The notes below the pieces were generated by a model. It made no database searches, was not told the origin of the DNA, and saw only the letters and a list, made by a program, of their open reading frames with translations. The position numbers and the translations under genes were made by a program. From positions 62,001 to 126,000 of the forward strand of contig JAKOVW010000008.1 in assembly GCA_029781865.1 (NCBI GenBank): a DNA stretch of 64,000 bases, written 5' to 3'. The stretch comes from Bacteroidota bacterium (GTDB lineage: Bacteria; Bacteroidota; Bacteroidia; Chitinophagales; Saprospiraceae). Shown here one piece after another: positions 43,175-52,345 of this stretch; within the stretch, counting starts at the first letter, position 1, and the number at the start of each line of letters is the position of its first letter.

Positions 43175-43273
43175 GAAGAATTTGGTTTCCAAATAGAACC
43201 CTGTTCATGCAAATATCTAAATAATAAATTGAAATTTTAAGAATTGCAATTACCGCAAGCAGATTCAAATCTA

Positions 43274-43942
43274 TCAGAATTCAAATTTATCTACCTGAAT
43301 GGATTTCAGTTTTTCAATCACTTCAGCTGGTTGTTTATCTCCAAAAATGGCATTGCCGGCAACCAGAACATCTGCACCAGCCTTGAGTATAACTTCTGCA
43401 TTTTGCAAACCAACTCCACCGTCAACTTCTATTTTGACCTGCAAATTTCGTTGTGTGATTTCTGCTTTTAATTCCTGTATTTTATGCAAGGTCCTGTAAA
43501 TGAATTTTTGCCCTCCGAATCCAGGATTTACGGACATCATGCAAACCAGGTCTATATTTTCCAAAACGTCAAACAATTGCGAAACAGGGGTATGTGGATT
43601 GATTGCAACTCCCGCCATTGCTCCTAATTCCTTTATTTGCTGCACTGTCCGGTGAAGATGCGGACATGCTTCTATATGTACTGAAATGATGTCTGCACCT
43701 GCTTTCCTGAAATCGCTGAGGTATTTTTCCGGCTCAACAATCATCAGATGAACATCCAGAGGCTTGGTAGCATATCTTTTTACTGCTGAGATTACCGGTA
43801 AACCGAAAGACAAATTAGGAACAAAACGCCCGTCCATGACATCCAGATGAAACCAATCCGCTTTACTTTGATTGACAAATTGAACTTCTTCGCCAATTCG
43901 AAGAAAATCACAACTTAATAAGGACGGCGCTATAAGATGCAT
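43274..43942 (-). CDS. rpe: Ribulose-phosphate 3-epimerase
   Basis: The 222-residue TIM-barrel enzyme interconverts ribulose-5-phosphate and xylulose-5-phosphate in the pentose phosphate pathway. The family signatures are 'IAPSLLSCDFLRIGEE' at 4-19, 'WFHLDVMDGRFVPNLSFG' near 31 with the metal-binding His and Asp, 'LDVHLMIVEPEKY' near 59, 'MSVNPGFGGQKF' near 137 and 'IEVDGGVGLQNAE' near 170. The length is standard. It lies 81 bp past the receptor gene start on the same strand but is likely an independent housekeeping gene. Confidence 0.96.
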   Translation of the reverse strand: MHLIAPSLLSCDFLRIGEEVQFVNQSKADWFHLDVMDGRFVPNLSFGLPVISAVKRYATKPLDVHLMIVEPEKYLSDFRKAGADIISVHIEACPHLHRTVQQIKELGAMAGVAINPHTPVSQLFDVLENIDLVCMMSVNPGFGGQKFIYRTLHKIQELKAEITQRNLQVKIEVDGGVGLQNAEVILKAGADVLVAGNAIFGDKQPAEVIEKLKSIQVDKFEF

Positions 43943-44172
43943 ACTGCTGGGTTATTTCGATTTTGAATACAGGTTTAAGAAATCAAACTATTTCGATATA
44001 AAATGATTCTGAAAAATCGGGACAAAACGTTGTACAAATTACTTCCAAAGATAAATAAGCGCTATCCCGGACTTCACAAAATCAAAAATAATTCGAAATC
44101 TTAATGAAAATGAACAAATAAGCACAAAAAAGGCTGCGAAAAATGCAGCTTAATTTTAGTCTTTTTGCGAGA

Positions 44173-45069
44173 TTATTCTTTTACAAAACGAATAACTTCA
44201 TCCTGATATCTTATAAAATAAATACCCGGAGACAGTTGACTGATGTTCAAAGCGTGTTCACTTATCCAGTTCAACTGCAATTCCTGTCCCTGCAGATTTA
44301 CCATTTTGAGATTCTCATACTGCAAATCGTCCTTGTCAATATTTAATGTGTATGCCGCCGGATTAGGGAAAATACTGAATTTGTGGGTGTCTTTATTACC
44401 TACTCTTATGATTTGACTATAAATAAATGAATCGTCTCTATCTACCATTTTTAAACGGAAATAATGTTCCTGCGGCATGGCAGAGAATGCATTCGACTTC
44501 AGATCATATGAATAGGCATGTAAAGTAGTGCTTTCACCGGCTGCCTTGACCTGATCTATGTCCTCAAAGTTTCGTCCATCTTCACTCTCCTGTATGATAA
44601 AATGAGAGGAGTTGGATTCCGTTGCGGTTTCCCAATTTAAATGGATGAGCCCTGATTTCTCGAGTTCCCCATTAAAACTAAGCAATCTAATGTGTAGTGA
44701 GATAAGATCTGCGACAACGCCACAAATGGATTTATTTGCTTTGCGGCCGACTGCAATAAAAGAAGCGCTTGAGTTGCAATCTGCAACAAAAGTGAACAGC
44801 CTGCAAATAACTGAGCCCACCGGATAACCGGTAATATCCAATGAATCGATAATGTTCTGTCCTGTACTATAAACGGCATAATTGATCACAGTGGCTTCTT
44901 CTGTCGTTTTTCTAACACAGAATTTTACAGTAAACAAGCAATTGGATCCCTGAAAATTAAATTTATTCAATAAAGTCAGACCATTGTAAACCGTGTCAAT
45001 ACATACTTGCGAATAGGATAATCCCAAACCGGTAAACATAAAAAGAAGGCAAAGAATCGGTCTTTTCAT
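44173..45069 (-). CDS. T9SS-sorted secreted protein, function unknown
   Basis: The 298-residue product has a signal peptide (about 1-20, 'TGLGLSYSQVC'). A cysteine-containing beta domain (about 22-125) follows, then a fibronectin-like segment ('GLIHLNWETATESNSSHFII', about 140-215) that often precedes sorting domains. The C-terminus is a type A T9SS sorting domain ('FSIFPNPAAYTLNID' through 'LSPGIYFIRYQDEVIRFVKE', about 228-298). It is exported and probably cleaved and anchored or released at the surface. The first domain matches nothing I recognise; five cysteines suggest disulfides. It is monocistronic. Confidence 0.85.
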   Translation of the reverse strand: MKRPILCLLFMFTGLGLSYSQVCIDTVYNGLTLLNKFNFQGSNCLFTVKFCVRKTTEEATVINYAVYSTGQNIIDSLDITGYPVGSVICRLFTFVADCNSSASFIAVGRKANKSICGVVADLISLHIRLLSFNGELEKSGLIHLNWETATESNSSHFIIQESEDGRNFEDIDQVKAAGESTTLHAYSYDLKSNAFSAMPQEHYFRLKMVDRDDSFIYSQIIRVGNKDTHKFSIFPNPAAYTLNIDKDDLQYENLKMVNLQGQELQLNWISEHALNISQLSPGIYFIRYQDEVIRFVKE

Positions 45070-45173
45070 CGTGATTGTTTTATTTATTTGTCCACCTGGT
45101 AATTCCGTAAAGATAACCTAAGTCGATCTTCCGATTTGGGGCTTTTTGAATAATTCTTTTGGTAATGTATTAA

Positions 45174-45890
45174 CTACTTAAAATCCGCAAAATGGACGTC
45201 TTCCAATGATATTTCGGGCAATAGATTCATCCTTAAAAAGACATTGCTGGTCACCCAGACATCCTGAGCACAGTAATTGGCTATCCGCTTCATATCCTTG
45301 TTTTCATAATATATCTTTCCGACCTGACTTCCATCCATATCCCCTTTCGATCCTTCTAATCCCAGGCAAGCGGAAAGCAAATCAAGGGAAATGTAATTTT
45401 TCATATCTCCAAATTTCCACATTTCCAAAGTGTCTATAAGGAATTTAACCTCCCAGGGTTTTTTGTTGGAAAGATTGAGTATGGAAGGAAGCTGCAAACC
45501 ATGTATGACTGCTCTTCTGCAGATATACGGGATATCAAATTCGCGGATATTATGTCCACAAATAATATGCTTGTCAGGATTATTAAAATGTTGTGAAACC
45601 AAACTAAAAAAAGAATTCAGAATATCTTCCTCATCCTCACCTGATATAGTTTTGATCCGCAATTGGTTCTTGTTAAAAAATCCCAATCCTATACAGATGA
45701 TCTTACCAAATTCCGAGTAGATTGCCGCCTTTTCCTGATACAATTGATCCAACGACTTTTCAGGCTCTTTTTCATGATAATAGCGGATTTTTTTTTCAAA
45801 TAGTCCTTTCCATCGTTCGTCCAAATCTGAAAATTCGGGATATTGACTGACGGTCTCAATATCAATAAACAAGACATTGTGGAGTTCCAT
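45174..45890 (-). CDS. DEDD-type 3'-5' exonuclease (PolB-exonuclease-like)
   Basis: The 238-residue protein is a stand-alone ribonuclease-H-fold exonuclease related to the proofreading domain of B-family polymerases. ExoI holds Asp10 and Glu12 in 'LFIDIETVS', ExoII is 'CGHNIREFDIPYICRRA' near 112, and ExoIII is 'IANYCAQDVWVTSNVF' near 205, with Tyr and Asp four apart as in the DEDDy class. The metal-binding acids are all present, so it should be active on DNA or RNA ends. Length and motifs match the predicted 3'-5' exonuclease family of Bacteroidota. It is divergent from the coiled-coil gene across 103 bp. Confidence 0.88.
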   Translation of the reverse strand: MELHNVLFIDIETVSQYPEFSDLDERWKGLFEKKIRYYHEKEPEKSLDQLYQEKAAIYSEFGKIICIGLGFFNKNQLRIKTISGEDEEDILNSFFSLVSQHFNNPDKHIICGHNIREFDIPYICRRAVIHGLQLPSILNLSNKKPWEVKFLIDTLEMWKFGDMKNYISLDLLSACLGLEGSKGDMDGSQVGKIYYENKDMKRIANYCAQDVWVTSNVFLRMNLLPEISLEDVHFADFK

Positions 45891-45993
45891 AATATTATTA
45901 TTTAATAAATCGTTTAGTTTTTCTGCATTCTGGCGATTAAAAATAAGGTTTTTAGCTTTATGTTGCTAATTTTACAGAATAAATAAAAATAGT

Positions 45994-46968
45994 ATGGCTA
46001 CTTCCAATCAAAATGTCAAAGCACTGGTAATCATAGCCCTTGTGGGCCTTTTTGGCTTAAATGTTTATCAATTTGCAAATAATTCCAATCTTCAGAAGGA
46101 CAATCTTTCCAAAGAAAATGAACTCGTTCAATTGGAAGATGCAAAAGCAAAACTGGACAAAGAGTACCAGCAGTCCGTGAGTGACCTGAATGATATGAAG
46201 ACCAATAATGAAGAATTAAACCGGGTCATCGATTCTCAAAAAGAAGAACTCCGCATTCAGAAAGAAAAAATCGGAGGTTTGCTGAAAGACAGCAAAAATC
46301 TTGCACTGGCAAGAAAGGAAATTGAATCCATGAAGACTAAGACACAAGATTATATTGCAGAAATCAACCGATTAAAATCTGAAAACGCTGAGTTAAGTAC
46401 CCAAAATTCTTCACTGCAAACGGAAAAAGCAAAACTCACCCACGAAGTGGAAAGCAAATCTGCAGAAAATCAGCAACTCTCTGAAGTCAAAGAAACGCTG
46501 AGCAAAGAGAAAGAAAATTTAAATAAAGAAAAAGAATTACTCGATCGCAAAGTCAACAGAGCCACTGCTATTCCTGTGGTCAAAGTAGATGCTGAAGCTT
46601 ATCGCGAAAGGGAAGGCAAAAGTCCAAAGAGCGTTTCCAAAGCTGCAGAAGCAGAATTTATTGAAGTTTGTTTTAAAACAACGATCAATAAAAACACAGA
46701 AGCCGGTGCTGAAAAATTTTATCTAAGAATAATTAATCCAACCGGCGAAACCCAGTCGATTGAATCTGAAGGCTCCGGAGTCATTCGCAATGATCAAACC
46801 GGTGAAACCATTAAGTATTCTGCAATGGCTACCACACAATACAGCAATGACGAAAAAAAGGTTTGCGGTAAATTTAAAAATCCGGGAGCATTTACCTCCG
46901 GAGTTTACCAAATCGAAGTTTTTAATAAAGGTTATCTGGTAGGAACGACCACCATGAAGTTAAAATAA
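45994..46968 (+). CDS. Membrane-anchored coiled-coil protein with C-terminal beta domain
   Basis: The 324-residue product has one hydrophobic N-terminal helix (residues about 9-25, 'ALVIIALVGLFGLNVYQF'), which may anchor it to the inner membrane. A long heptad-rich coiled coil of Lys/Glu/Leu/Ser follows (about 33-190). The C-terminal beta-sandwich-like domain (about 220-324) contains 'EVCFKTTINKNTEAGAEKFY', 'VCGKFKNPGAFTSGVYQIEV' and 'GYLVGTTTMKLK'. The two cysteines there could pair. I do not know the family; the plan suggests a periplasmic spacer or scaffold with an Ig-like head. No operon partner is evident; pnuC lies 79 bp downstream after a hairpin. Confidence 0.75.
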   Translation: MATSNQNVKALVIIALVGLFGLNVYQFANNSNLQKDNLSKENELVQLEDAKAKLDKEYQQSVSDLNDMKTNNEELNRVIDSQKEELRIQKEKIGGLLKDSKNLALARKEIESMKTKTQDYIAEINRLKSENAELSTQNSSLQTEKAKLTHEVESKSAENQQLSEVKETLSKEKENLNKEKELLDRKVNRATAIPVVKVDAEAYREREGKSPKSVSKAAEAEFIEVCFKTTINKNTEAGAEKFYLRIINPTGETQSIESEGSGVIRNDQTGETIKYSAMATTQYSNDEKKVCGKFKNPGAFTSGVYQIEVFNKGYLVGTTTMKLK

Positions 46969-46984
46969 TTTTAGTTCGTTACCA

Positions 46985-47008
46985 GCTATTGTGTTCATCC
47001 ACAATAGC
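46985..47008 (+). terminator. Hairpin between coiled-coil gene and pnuC, possible terminator
   Basis: A perfect 9-bp stem (GCTATTGTG with CACAATAGC) and 6-base loop lies 16 bp after the stop codon of the coiled-coil gene. The bases that follow are T-rich but not an unbroken T run, so termination is probable rather than certain. Confidence 0.55.
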
Positions 47009-47047
47009 CTAATTGTATTCATCATTCCTCATCTCTCATTTGATTAA

Positions 47048-47683
47048 GTGGATTGGTTCCAGACTGTTTTTCAAATTATTGGTTATCCAGTCTCCTTATT
47101 AGAATGTATTTCCGTAGTCAGTGGAATTGTAGCGGTATTTCTGGCCGCCAAAGAAAAATTAAGCACGTGGCCAATCGGACTAATTAATATTGTCAGCGCT
47201 TTCTTTATTTATTATCATGTCCAACTTTATTCCGACATGTTTTTACAATTTTATTTTTTCGGGATTAGTATTTACGGATGGTATTACTGGAGCAGGGAAA
47301 AGGAAGAGCATATTCCATTAAAATGGCTTAATCAAAAACAGAGAATACTATGGATTTTTATCATTCTAATGTCTACGCTGCTATTCGGTTTATTCACATC
47401 TAAACTCCATGAATATTGGCCTGCAATTTTTACCAAACCGGCTGCATACCCATATTCAGATTCACTTGTAGCGATCATGAGCATTATAGCTAACACGTTA
47501 CTGGCGAGAAGGATTATTGAGAACTGGATACTATGGATTCTTGTGGATATCCTTTGCGTATATCTGTATATTCAAAAAGAAATTTTGTTTATCTCTTTTG
47601 AGTTCTTCATCTTTTTAGGGATTGCCGCCTTTGGTTTAAAAGAATGGATCAAGCTGAGAAGAATTCAGGAACAAATATTATAA
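47048..47683 (+). CDS. pnuC: Nicotinamide riboside transporter PnuC-like
   Basis: The 211-residue inner-membrane protein starts at GTG (47048). It has seven or eight hydrophobic helices and PnuC-family features: 'WPIGLINIVSAFFIYY' near residue 40, 'QFYFFGISIYGWYYWSR' near 62, and 'NWILWILVDILCVYLYIQKE' near 160, where W and N residues line the substrate path. PnuC carries nicotinamide riboside by facilitated diffusion for NAD salvage. No riboswitch, nadR or TonB-type vitamin receptor is directly adjacent. Its 3' end overlaps the convergent PLP enzyme gene by 6 bp. Confidence 0.9.
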   Translation: MDWFQTVFQIIGYPVSLLECISVVSGIVAVFLAAKEKLSTWPIGLINIVSAFFIYYHVQLYSDMFLQFYFFGISIYGWYYWSREKEEHIPLKWLNQKQRILWIFIILMSTLLFGLFTSKLHEYWPAIFTKPAAYPYSDSLVAIMSIIANTLLARRIIENWILWILVDILCVYLYIQKEILFISFEFFIFLGIAAFGLKEWIKLRRIQEQIL

Positions 47684-48838
47684 TTGATTTAAAGCCTGGT
47701 TTAAATCCTGGATCAAATAATCTGCTTCTTCAAGTCCAACATACATTCTTACGAGTCGATGCATTTCATTATCCGCATCAAACGCGTTTAATTCCATTCC
47801 TGCAAGCTTGGGTATGATCAAACTTTCGTAGCCTCCCCAGCTTACTGCTAATAATATATGTTTAAGTGAATTGCAAAACGTTTCCAGTTTTCGGGCTTCA
47901 TCTGTTTTTACAACAAAAGAAAACAAACCGCAAGAACCTGTCATTTGCTTTTGCGCCAACTCAAATTGTGGAAAATTAATATCCAATGGGAAAATAATTC
48001 GCTCAACCTTGGGATGATTTTTGAGAAATGAAATAATTTCCCGTGTCGTTTTTGAAATGCGGTCCAACCGTGCAGGCAGTGTGCGAAGACCGCGAATCAA
48101 TAACCATGCATTAAAAGGCTGTATTCCGTTACCGGCAGTAAGATATTCGAGATTGAAAATTTTTTCAATCAGTGCTTTTTTACCGCTTAAAACCCCTGCA
48201 ACGGTATCGCTATGTCCTGCAATATATTTCGTAGCGGATTGCAAAACCAAATCAATCCCAAATTGAATTGGTTTTTGATAATAGGGACTGCAGTAACTAT
48301 TATCCACAATGGTCAGTATATCTTTTTCTTTGGCTAGTCTTGAAATTCCTTCGAAATCCTGTATGGCAAAATCCCAACTATTGGGAGATTCCAGATAGAT
48401 AATCCGTGTATCCGGCCGAATAGCAGCACTAAAATTATGTATATCCTTTCCGTCAACATACGTAGTTTGCACATCAAATCTGGGCAACAATTCATTAAAT
48501 AATTTCTGGGCCCAGGTGTATGGGTCTTTGACAGATATGATATGATCTCCTTTAGACACAAAAGGCACAACCGAAGAGAATATGGCCGATGCCCCACTGT
48601 TGAATACCAATGCATCTTCCGCCCCATCCAGAGCAGCCAACTTTTTACGCAAAATGTCCACGGTAGGATTTATCCCTCTTGAATAAATATATCCTCCAAA
48701 TTCATTTTTGAACCGCTGACGCATTTCATCAACAGTATTGAATTTAAAATTACTGGTCTGGATAATGGGCGGTGCAATTGCATTAAAATACAACTCGCGT
48801 TCTTCACCAAGTTCATTCAAAATATAAGATAAATCCAT
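47678..48838 (-). CDS. Cys/Met-metabolism PLP-dependent enzyme (transsulfuration family)
   Basis: I use the ATG at 48838 (386 residues); the frame also opens with TTG at 48850. The enzyme belongs to the cystathionine gamma-synthase/lyase family of fold type I PLP enzymes: 'YIYSRGINPTVDILRKKLA' near residue 52 (phosphate-contacting Tyr and Arg), 'FNSGASAIFS' near 80, 'IVDNSYCSPYYQKP' near 178, and 'LQSATKYIAGHSDTVAGV' with the PLP Lys near 204. The usual 'ESPTNP' motif is replaced by 'ESPNSWD', so the exact reaction (gamma-synthase, beta- or gamma-lyase, methionine gamma-lyase) is unclear. It lies on the same strand as a D-cysteine-desulfhydrase-like gene further upstream, which hints at sulfur amino acid metabolism. 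Confidence 0.85.
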   Translation of the reverse strand: MDLSYILNELGEERELYFNAIAPPIIQTSNFKFNTVDEMRQRFKNEFGGYIYSRGINPTVDILRKKLAALDGAEDALVFNSGASAIFSSVVPFVSKGDHIISVKDPYTWAQKLFNELLPRFDVQTTYVDGKDIHNFSAAIRPDTRIIYLESPNSWDFAIQDFEGISRLAKEKDILTIVDNSYCSPYYQKPIQFGIDLVLQSATKYIAGHSDTVAGVLSGKKALIEKIFNLEYLTAGNGIQPFNAWLLIRGLRTLPARLDRISKTTREIISFLKNHPKVERIIFPLDINFPQFELAQKQMTGSCGLFSFVVKTDEARKLETFCNSLKHILLAVSWGGYESLIIPKLAGMELNAFDADNEMHRLVRMYVGLEEADYLIQDLNQALNQL

Positions 48839-48890
48839 TCCAATATTCAATTTTTAAGTTAAAGGCAGTTGTTAGTTTTTGGTTCCTGGT

Positions 48891-48950
48891 TAGTAATTCG
48901 TAATTAGTAATTGATAATTGATAATTCGTAATTGATAACTAGTAATTCAT
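48891..48950. repeat. Short AT-rich tandem iteration (TAATTGATAATTCG-like)
   Basis: Degenerate copies of TAATTGATAATT, TAATTCG and TAGTAATT follow each other for about 60 bp between the PLP enzyme start and the permease stop. The pattern is simple enough to arise by slippage. It has no coding potential and no clear hairpin. Confidence 0.65.
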
Positions 48951-48955
48951 CATTT

Positions 48956-50281
48956 CTAATTCCTCTTTATAATCCAATACAATCCGATGAGCGAAATAAA
49001 AACAAGTACTGCCGTCCATCCAAATGCAGGATTGATGATAAAACTGGAAATTCCTACAAAAGTATAGGCAATGATAAATAAAACCGGCATCAGTGGAAAA
49101 GCTTTCATTTTATAAATTCCGGTATGATCCAGATCCTTTGTCGTCCTTCTCAAATAAAATATCGTTGCTGCAGATGTTGCCATTCCCAGTGAGTCAAGGA
49201 TCATTACAAATCCAAGTATCCGGTCAAACGTAGAAGCAAAGAAAACCACAATGATGCAAATCAAGGTAAACACGGTAAGACTTGTGGTCAGCACTTGTTT
49301 CTCCCCATTTTTTCTGGCAAAAGCTTCAGGTAAAATTCCATCAAGGCTCATTGCATACATAACCCTCGGATTGCTCAATAAAATGACATCAACATAGGCC
49401 AGTACTGCAAGAAAAAGCAGAAATGCAAACAGCACCTTCCCTACCGGACCAAACAATTTTCCCGCAACCAATGCCGCGATTCCTTTTGCAGATTTCAACT
49501 CTTCAAAGCCAATTACTTTATAGTAACTGTAGTTAACCAGTAAATACAATACGATGACGATTAAAATTCCGGTGATGATACTTCTGGGAATGGTCTTTCT
49601 AGCATTATGAATTTCATCTCCGAAATTAATAGTTTGCTGATATCCCCCATAGGTAAATGAAACAGCGACAAGGGTGGCACCAAATGAAATCACTATTTCT
49701 TTCCAGCCCAAATTCATCAGGCTCTGCGATTCCTGTGATGATGGGACATGAATACCCGGAAAAAATAATGCAAGTATGATAATAATAATGATTCCGATTT
49801 TCACAAACATCAACACATTAAGCGTTTTGGAACTTAACCTAAGACCTACCATATTGATCCCATAAAATGCCAGAATGGAAGATATTGCCATCATCGATTT
49901 GAAAAATTCGGATGGTGGTGCAGAGAACAGTACCTCTGAAAGATAATCACTGCCAATCAATGCAACGCCACCCAAAGAAGCTGCATTGGACACCAGAATG
50001 ATTCCGTTGATTGAAAATGCAATAGATGGATGATAAGCTACCGAAAATATTTTATAATAACCTCCGGTAACCGGAAATCTCGAACCAATTTCAGCATAGG
50101 TCAGTGCACCACACAATGCAACTATACCACCAAAAATCCAGGCGCCAAAAAAAACATAAGGGTGAATTGCAACTCCTGCTGAAACAGATGCTGCCCTGAA
50201 AATGCCAAGTCCAATGACCAATCCAATGACAATCATTGTCAACGAATAGGTTCCCAATTTTTGCTCTGTTTGACCTTGCAT
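48956..50281 (-). CDS. Amino-acid permease (APC superfamily)
   Basis: The 441-residue inner-membrane protein has twelve predicted helices. It starts with 'LGTYSLTMIVIGLVIGLGIF', the helix 1 Gly-rich unwound segment where APC carriers bind substrate, and continues 'ALCGALTYAEIGSRFPVTGG' near 57-76, the APC signature in helix 2. 'VVSFGATLVAVSFTYGGYQQ'-like sequence lies in helix 6. It should couple amino-acid uptake or exchange to a cation gradient; specificity is unknown. It shares strand with the upstream desulfhydrase-like gene, separated by 175 bp without a clear terminator. Confidence 0.9.
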   Translation of the reverse strand: MQGQTEQKLGTYSLTMIVIGLVIGLGIFRAASVSAGVAIHPYVFFGAWIFGGIVALCGALTYAEIGSRFPVTGGYYKIFSVAYHPSIAFSINGIILVSNAASLGGVALIGSDYLSEVLFSAPPSEFFKSMMAISSILAFYGINMVGLRLSSKTLNVLMFVKIGIIIIIILALFFPGIHVPSSQESQSLMNLGWKEIVISFGATLVAVSFTYGGYQQTINFGDEIHNARKTIPRSIITGILIVIVLYLLVNYSYYKVIGFEELKSAKGIAALVAGKLFGPVGKVLFAFLLFLAVLAYVDVILLSNPRVMYAMSLDGILPEAFARKNGEKQVLTTSLTVFTLICIIVVFFASTFDRILGFVMILDSLGMATSAATIFYLRRTTKDLDHTGIYKMKAFPLMPVLFIIAYTFVGISSFIINPAFGWTAVLVFISLIGLYWIIKRN

Positions 50282-50456
50282 TTCGCAACAAAATAGTTCA
50301 TTTTTGATACACCTTCAAATTATGATAAAACAATAGAACCAGAAGTGATGATTCATCTTCATATTGAGCATTATAAACAAATCCGGGAAGTGTATACTTG
50401 AAAATAGATTGAATTCCAACCGGTAACTTATGGAAGAATGCTGATTGGCAAAAAAA

Positions 50457-51341
50457 TTAATTCATTCGATTTGACTGCAAGCCCCCGGTATGAATGAAAT
50501 AAATGTTCTGATACGAATCTAAATTGGTTTGCCCGATCAGGTTGCGCATCAATGGGGCCGTATAAACCGGATCAAGCAGAATATCGTATTTCTCCTCAAA
50601 GGCATGAATAAACTCCATGAGGTTGGGATCCTTTTTGGCAAAAGAATGTGCCTGTGCTGTTGTGATCCATTGAATCCTGTTATTCAATTCCCAGGGATAA
50701 TGTGCCATTTTTACTATTTTCATTGTGCTTACCTTACAATAAGACGTGCTGTTTAATATTCCCTGAATGGTTGTTCCTGTACCGCATGCACAAACCAACA
50801 GATTGTTATCGGTGTCAAACCCTTGTGGCAACTCATCTGTCAATTCTTTTATTCCTTTTTCTCCTGTCAATCCCCCTCCGCCTTCGGGTATCCAGTAATA
50901 CATTGGATGTGTCTCCTGCAATTTTTTGATTCCGCTTTGCCTGAATTCAGAAGCGGAATTCCGTGTAATTGGAATTAATTCTGCATTCCAGTTTTTACAG
51001 TCGATCAGTGTTTGAGAATTCCATTCACCATTCCATCCATAAATAAAAAGCGTGCATGGAATACCCAGCTGATGACAAGTAAAAGCCAAGGCATGAAGAT
51101 GATTGGAAAAGCATCCTCCCATACTTGAAATTCCATGATATGTATGTGCACTGAAATGCTGCAAATGATAGTTCAACTTTCTCCATTTATTCCCGCTGAT
51201 CACCGGATGAATCAGGTCATCTCTCACCACAATGATTTCCCGATGACATTCTTCCAAATAGATTGTTTGTTGTTTGGAAGGTATGTTTAATTCACGGATG
51301 AATGAATGCAGTTTATCAGAATAAAGAAATAGATTTTGCAT
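50457..51341 (-). CDS. D-cysteine desulfhydrase / ACC deaminase family PLP enzyme
   Basis: The 294-residue fold type II PLP enzyme has 'VVRDDLIHPVISGNKWRKLNY' split by Lys52, the cofactor lysine. Next come 'SSMGGCFSNHLHALAFTCHQ' near 72 with the Ser/Asn that hold the substrate carboxylate, and 'CACGTGTTIQGIL' near 183, the PLP-phosphate loop. Family members cleave D-cysteine to pyruvate, H2S and ammonia, or open aminocyclopropane carboxylate. The protein is somewhat short compared with E. coli DcyD (328). Which substrate is used cannot be told. It starts 24 bp after the tonB gene stop on the same strand and may be cotranscribed with it. Confidence 0.85.
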   Translation of the reverse strand: MQNLFLYSDKLHSFIRELNIPSKQQTIYLEECHREIIVVRDDLIHPVISGNKWRKLNYHLQHFSAHTYHGISSMGGCFSNHLHALAFTCHQLGIPCTLFIYGWNGEWNSQTLIDCKNWNAELIPITRNSASEFRQSGIKKLQETHPMYYWIPEGGGGLTGEKGIKELTDELPQGFDTDNNLLVCACGTGTTIQGILNSTSYCKVSTMKIVKMAHYPWELNNRIQWITTAQAHSFAKKDPNLMEFIHAFEEKYDILLDPVYTAPLMRNLIGQTNLDSYQNIYFIHTGGLQSNRMN

Positions 51342-51365
51342 TTATTTTTCCAGTAATAAACGGGC

Positions 51366-52136
51366 TTAATGTTTTAATCTGAATTCAATAGGCATGGTAA
51401 AATTAATGCTTACATTGCGCCCCTGGTTTTTAGCGGGAACCCAATCAGGTATGAGTTTCACCACCCTTAATGCCTCTTCATCACAAGCGGGATAAAGTGA
51501 CTTCAGAATTTTTGGCTCTCTTAATCTTCCGTTTTTATCAATGATGAATCCTACAATTACAATTCCTTCAATTCTATTTTGAAAAGCCGAACCGGGATAC
51601 ACCAACTTAGATTGAATAAAACGCACCAACGATTTCTGACCGCCTGGAAATTGGGGCATAACATCTGCAAAATCAAATGTGAGATCTCCTTCTCCACCTG
51701 TATCGGCAACTCCTTTTACACTATCCTGATGAGCCGTTGGATTGCCTGAAACACTCTTTGAAGAGTCCGTTGTCAAAGTATCCCTTGTTGCAACCGGCTC
51801 ATGTTCTTCCTCTTTGATCACTTTTGGTTTCACACCGGACTTCATAGCCTTTTCAGGTTTTACTTCATCCGGAGTTTTCTCATTTTTTGAGATAGATGAA
51901 TTTGATTTAAGTGCAGGCATACTTACCTCCGGTGGTGTCTCAAGCACGACTTCAGTCATTTTATAAACAGTTCCTTCTTTTTCCCAATCAATGGAGGGTA
52001 CAATCACAATGATCAGAAAAATTAAAACAGAAATAACCAATCCAGTGGTCATATTTCTGGAATAATTTTTTCTTAATAAATAAGCTCCATAGTTCCTGTT
52101 TCGATTCAGAAACAACAGATCATCGAGTTCTGTCAT
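51366..52136 (-). CDS. tonB: Energy transducer TonB
   Basis: From the ATG at 52136 the protein has 256 residues and opens 'MTELDDLLFLNRNRNYGAYL', the usual start of Bacteroidota TonB proteins; a TTG at 52172 would add 12 residues and is less likely. One inner-membrane helix lies at about 30-48. A Lys/Pro/Glu/Ser linker (70-155) spans the periplasm. The C-terminal TonB domain (about 165-256) has 'PQFPGGQKSLVRFIQSKLVY', 'IEGIVIVGFIIDKNGRLREP' and 'NFTMPIEFRL'. It passes proton-motive energy from ExbBD to TonB-dependent receptors, such as those at 7488 and 40640. No exbB or exbD gene is adjacent. Confidence 0.93.
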   Translation of the reverse strand: MTELDDLLFLNRNRNYGAYLLRKNYSRNMTTGLVISVLIFLIIVIVPSIDWEKEGTVYKMTEVVLETPPEVSMPALKSNSSISKNEKTPDEVKPEKAMKSGVKPKVIKEEEHEPVATRDTLTTDSSKSVSGNPTAHQDSVKGVADTGGEGDLTFDFADVMPQFPGGQKSLVRFIQSKLVYPGSAFQNRIEGIVIVGFIIDKNGRLREPKILKSLYPACDEEALRVVKLIPDWVPAKNQGRNVSINFTMPIEFRLKH

Positions 52137-52345
52137 TCCGGAATTAAATCGATTTAAAAAATTTGGAATCAATAGAATTTTCTAATTAAAATGCAATTAT
52201 AACGCTCTAAATGGAATTTGTGTATATCAGCCCGATATTACAACAATAATGAGCAGATATCTCTGGAATTGCTGCATCAGACCCTGATGATTCCTTATTT
52301 CGGAAATAGGCATACCTAAGCATCTTAGACCTCCGGGACCTCTAT

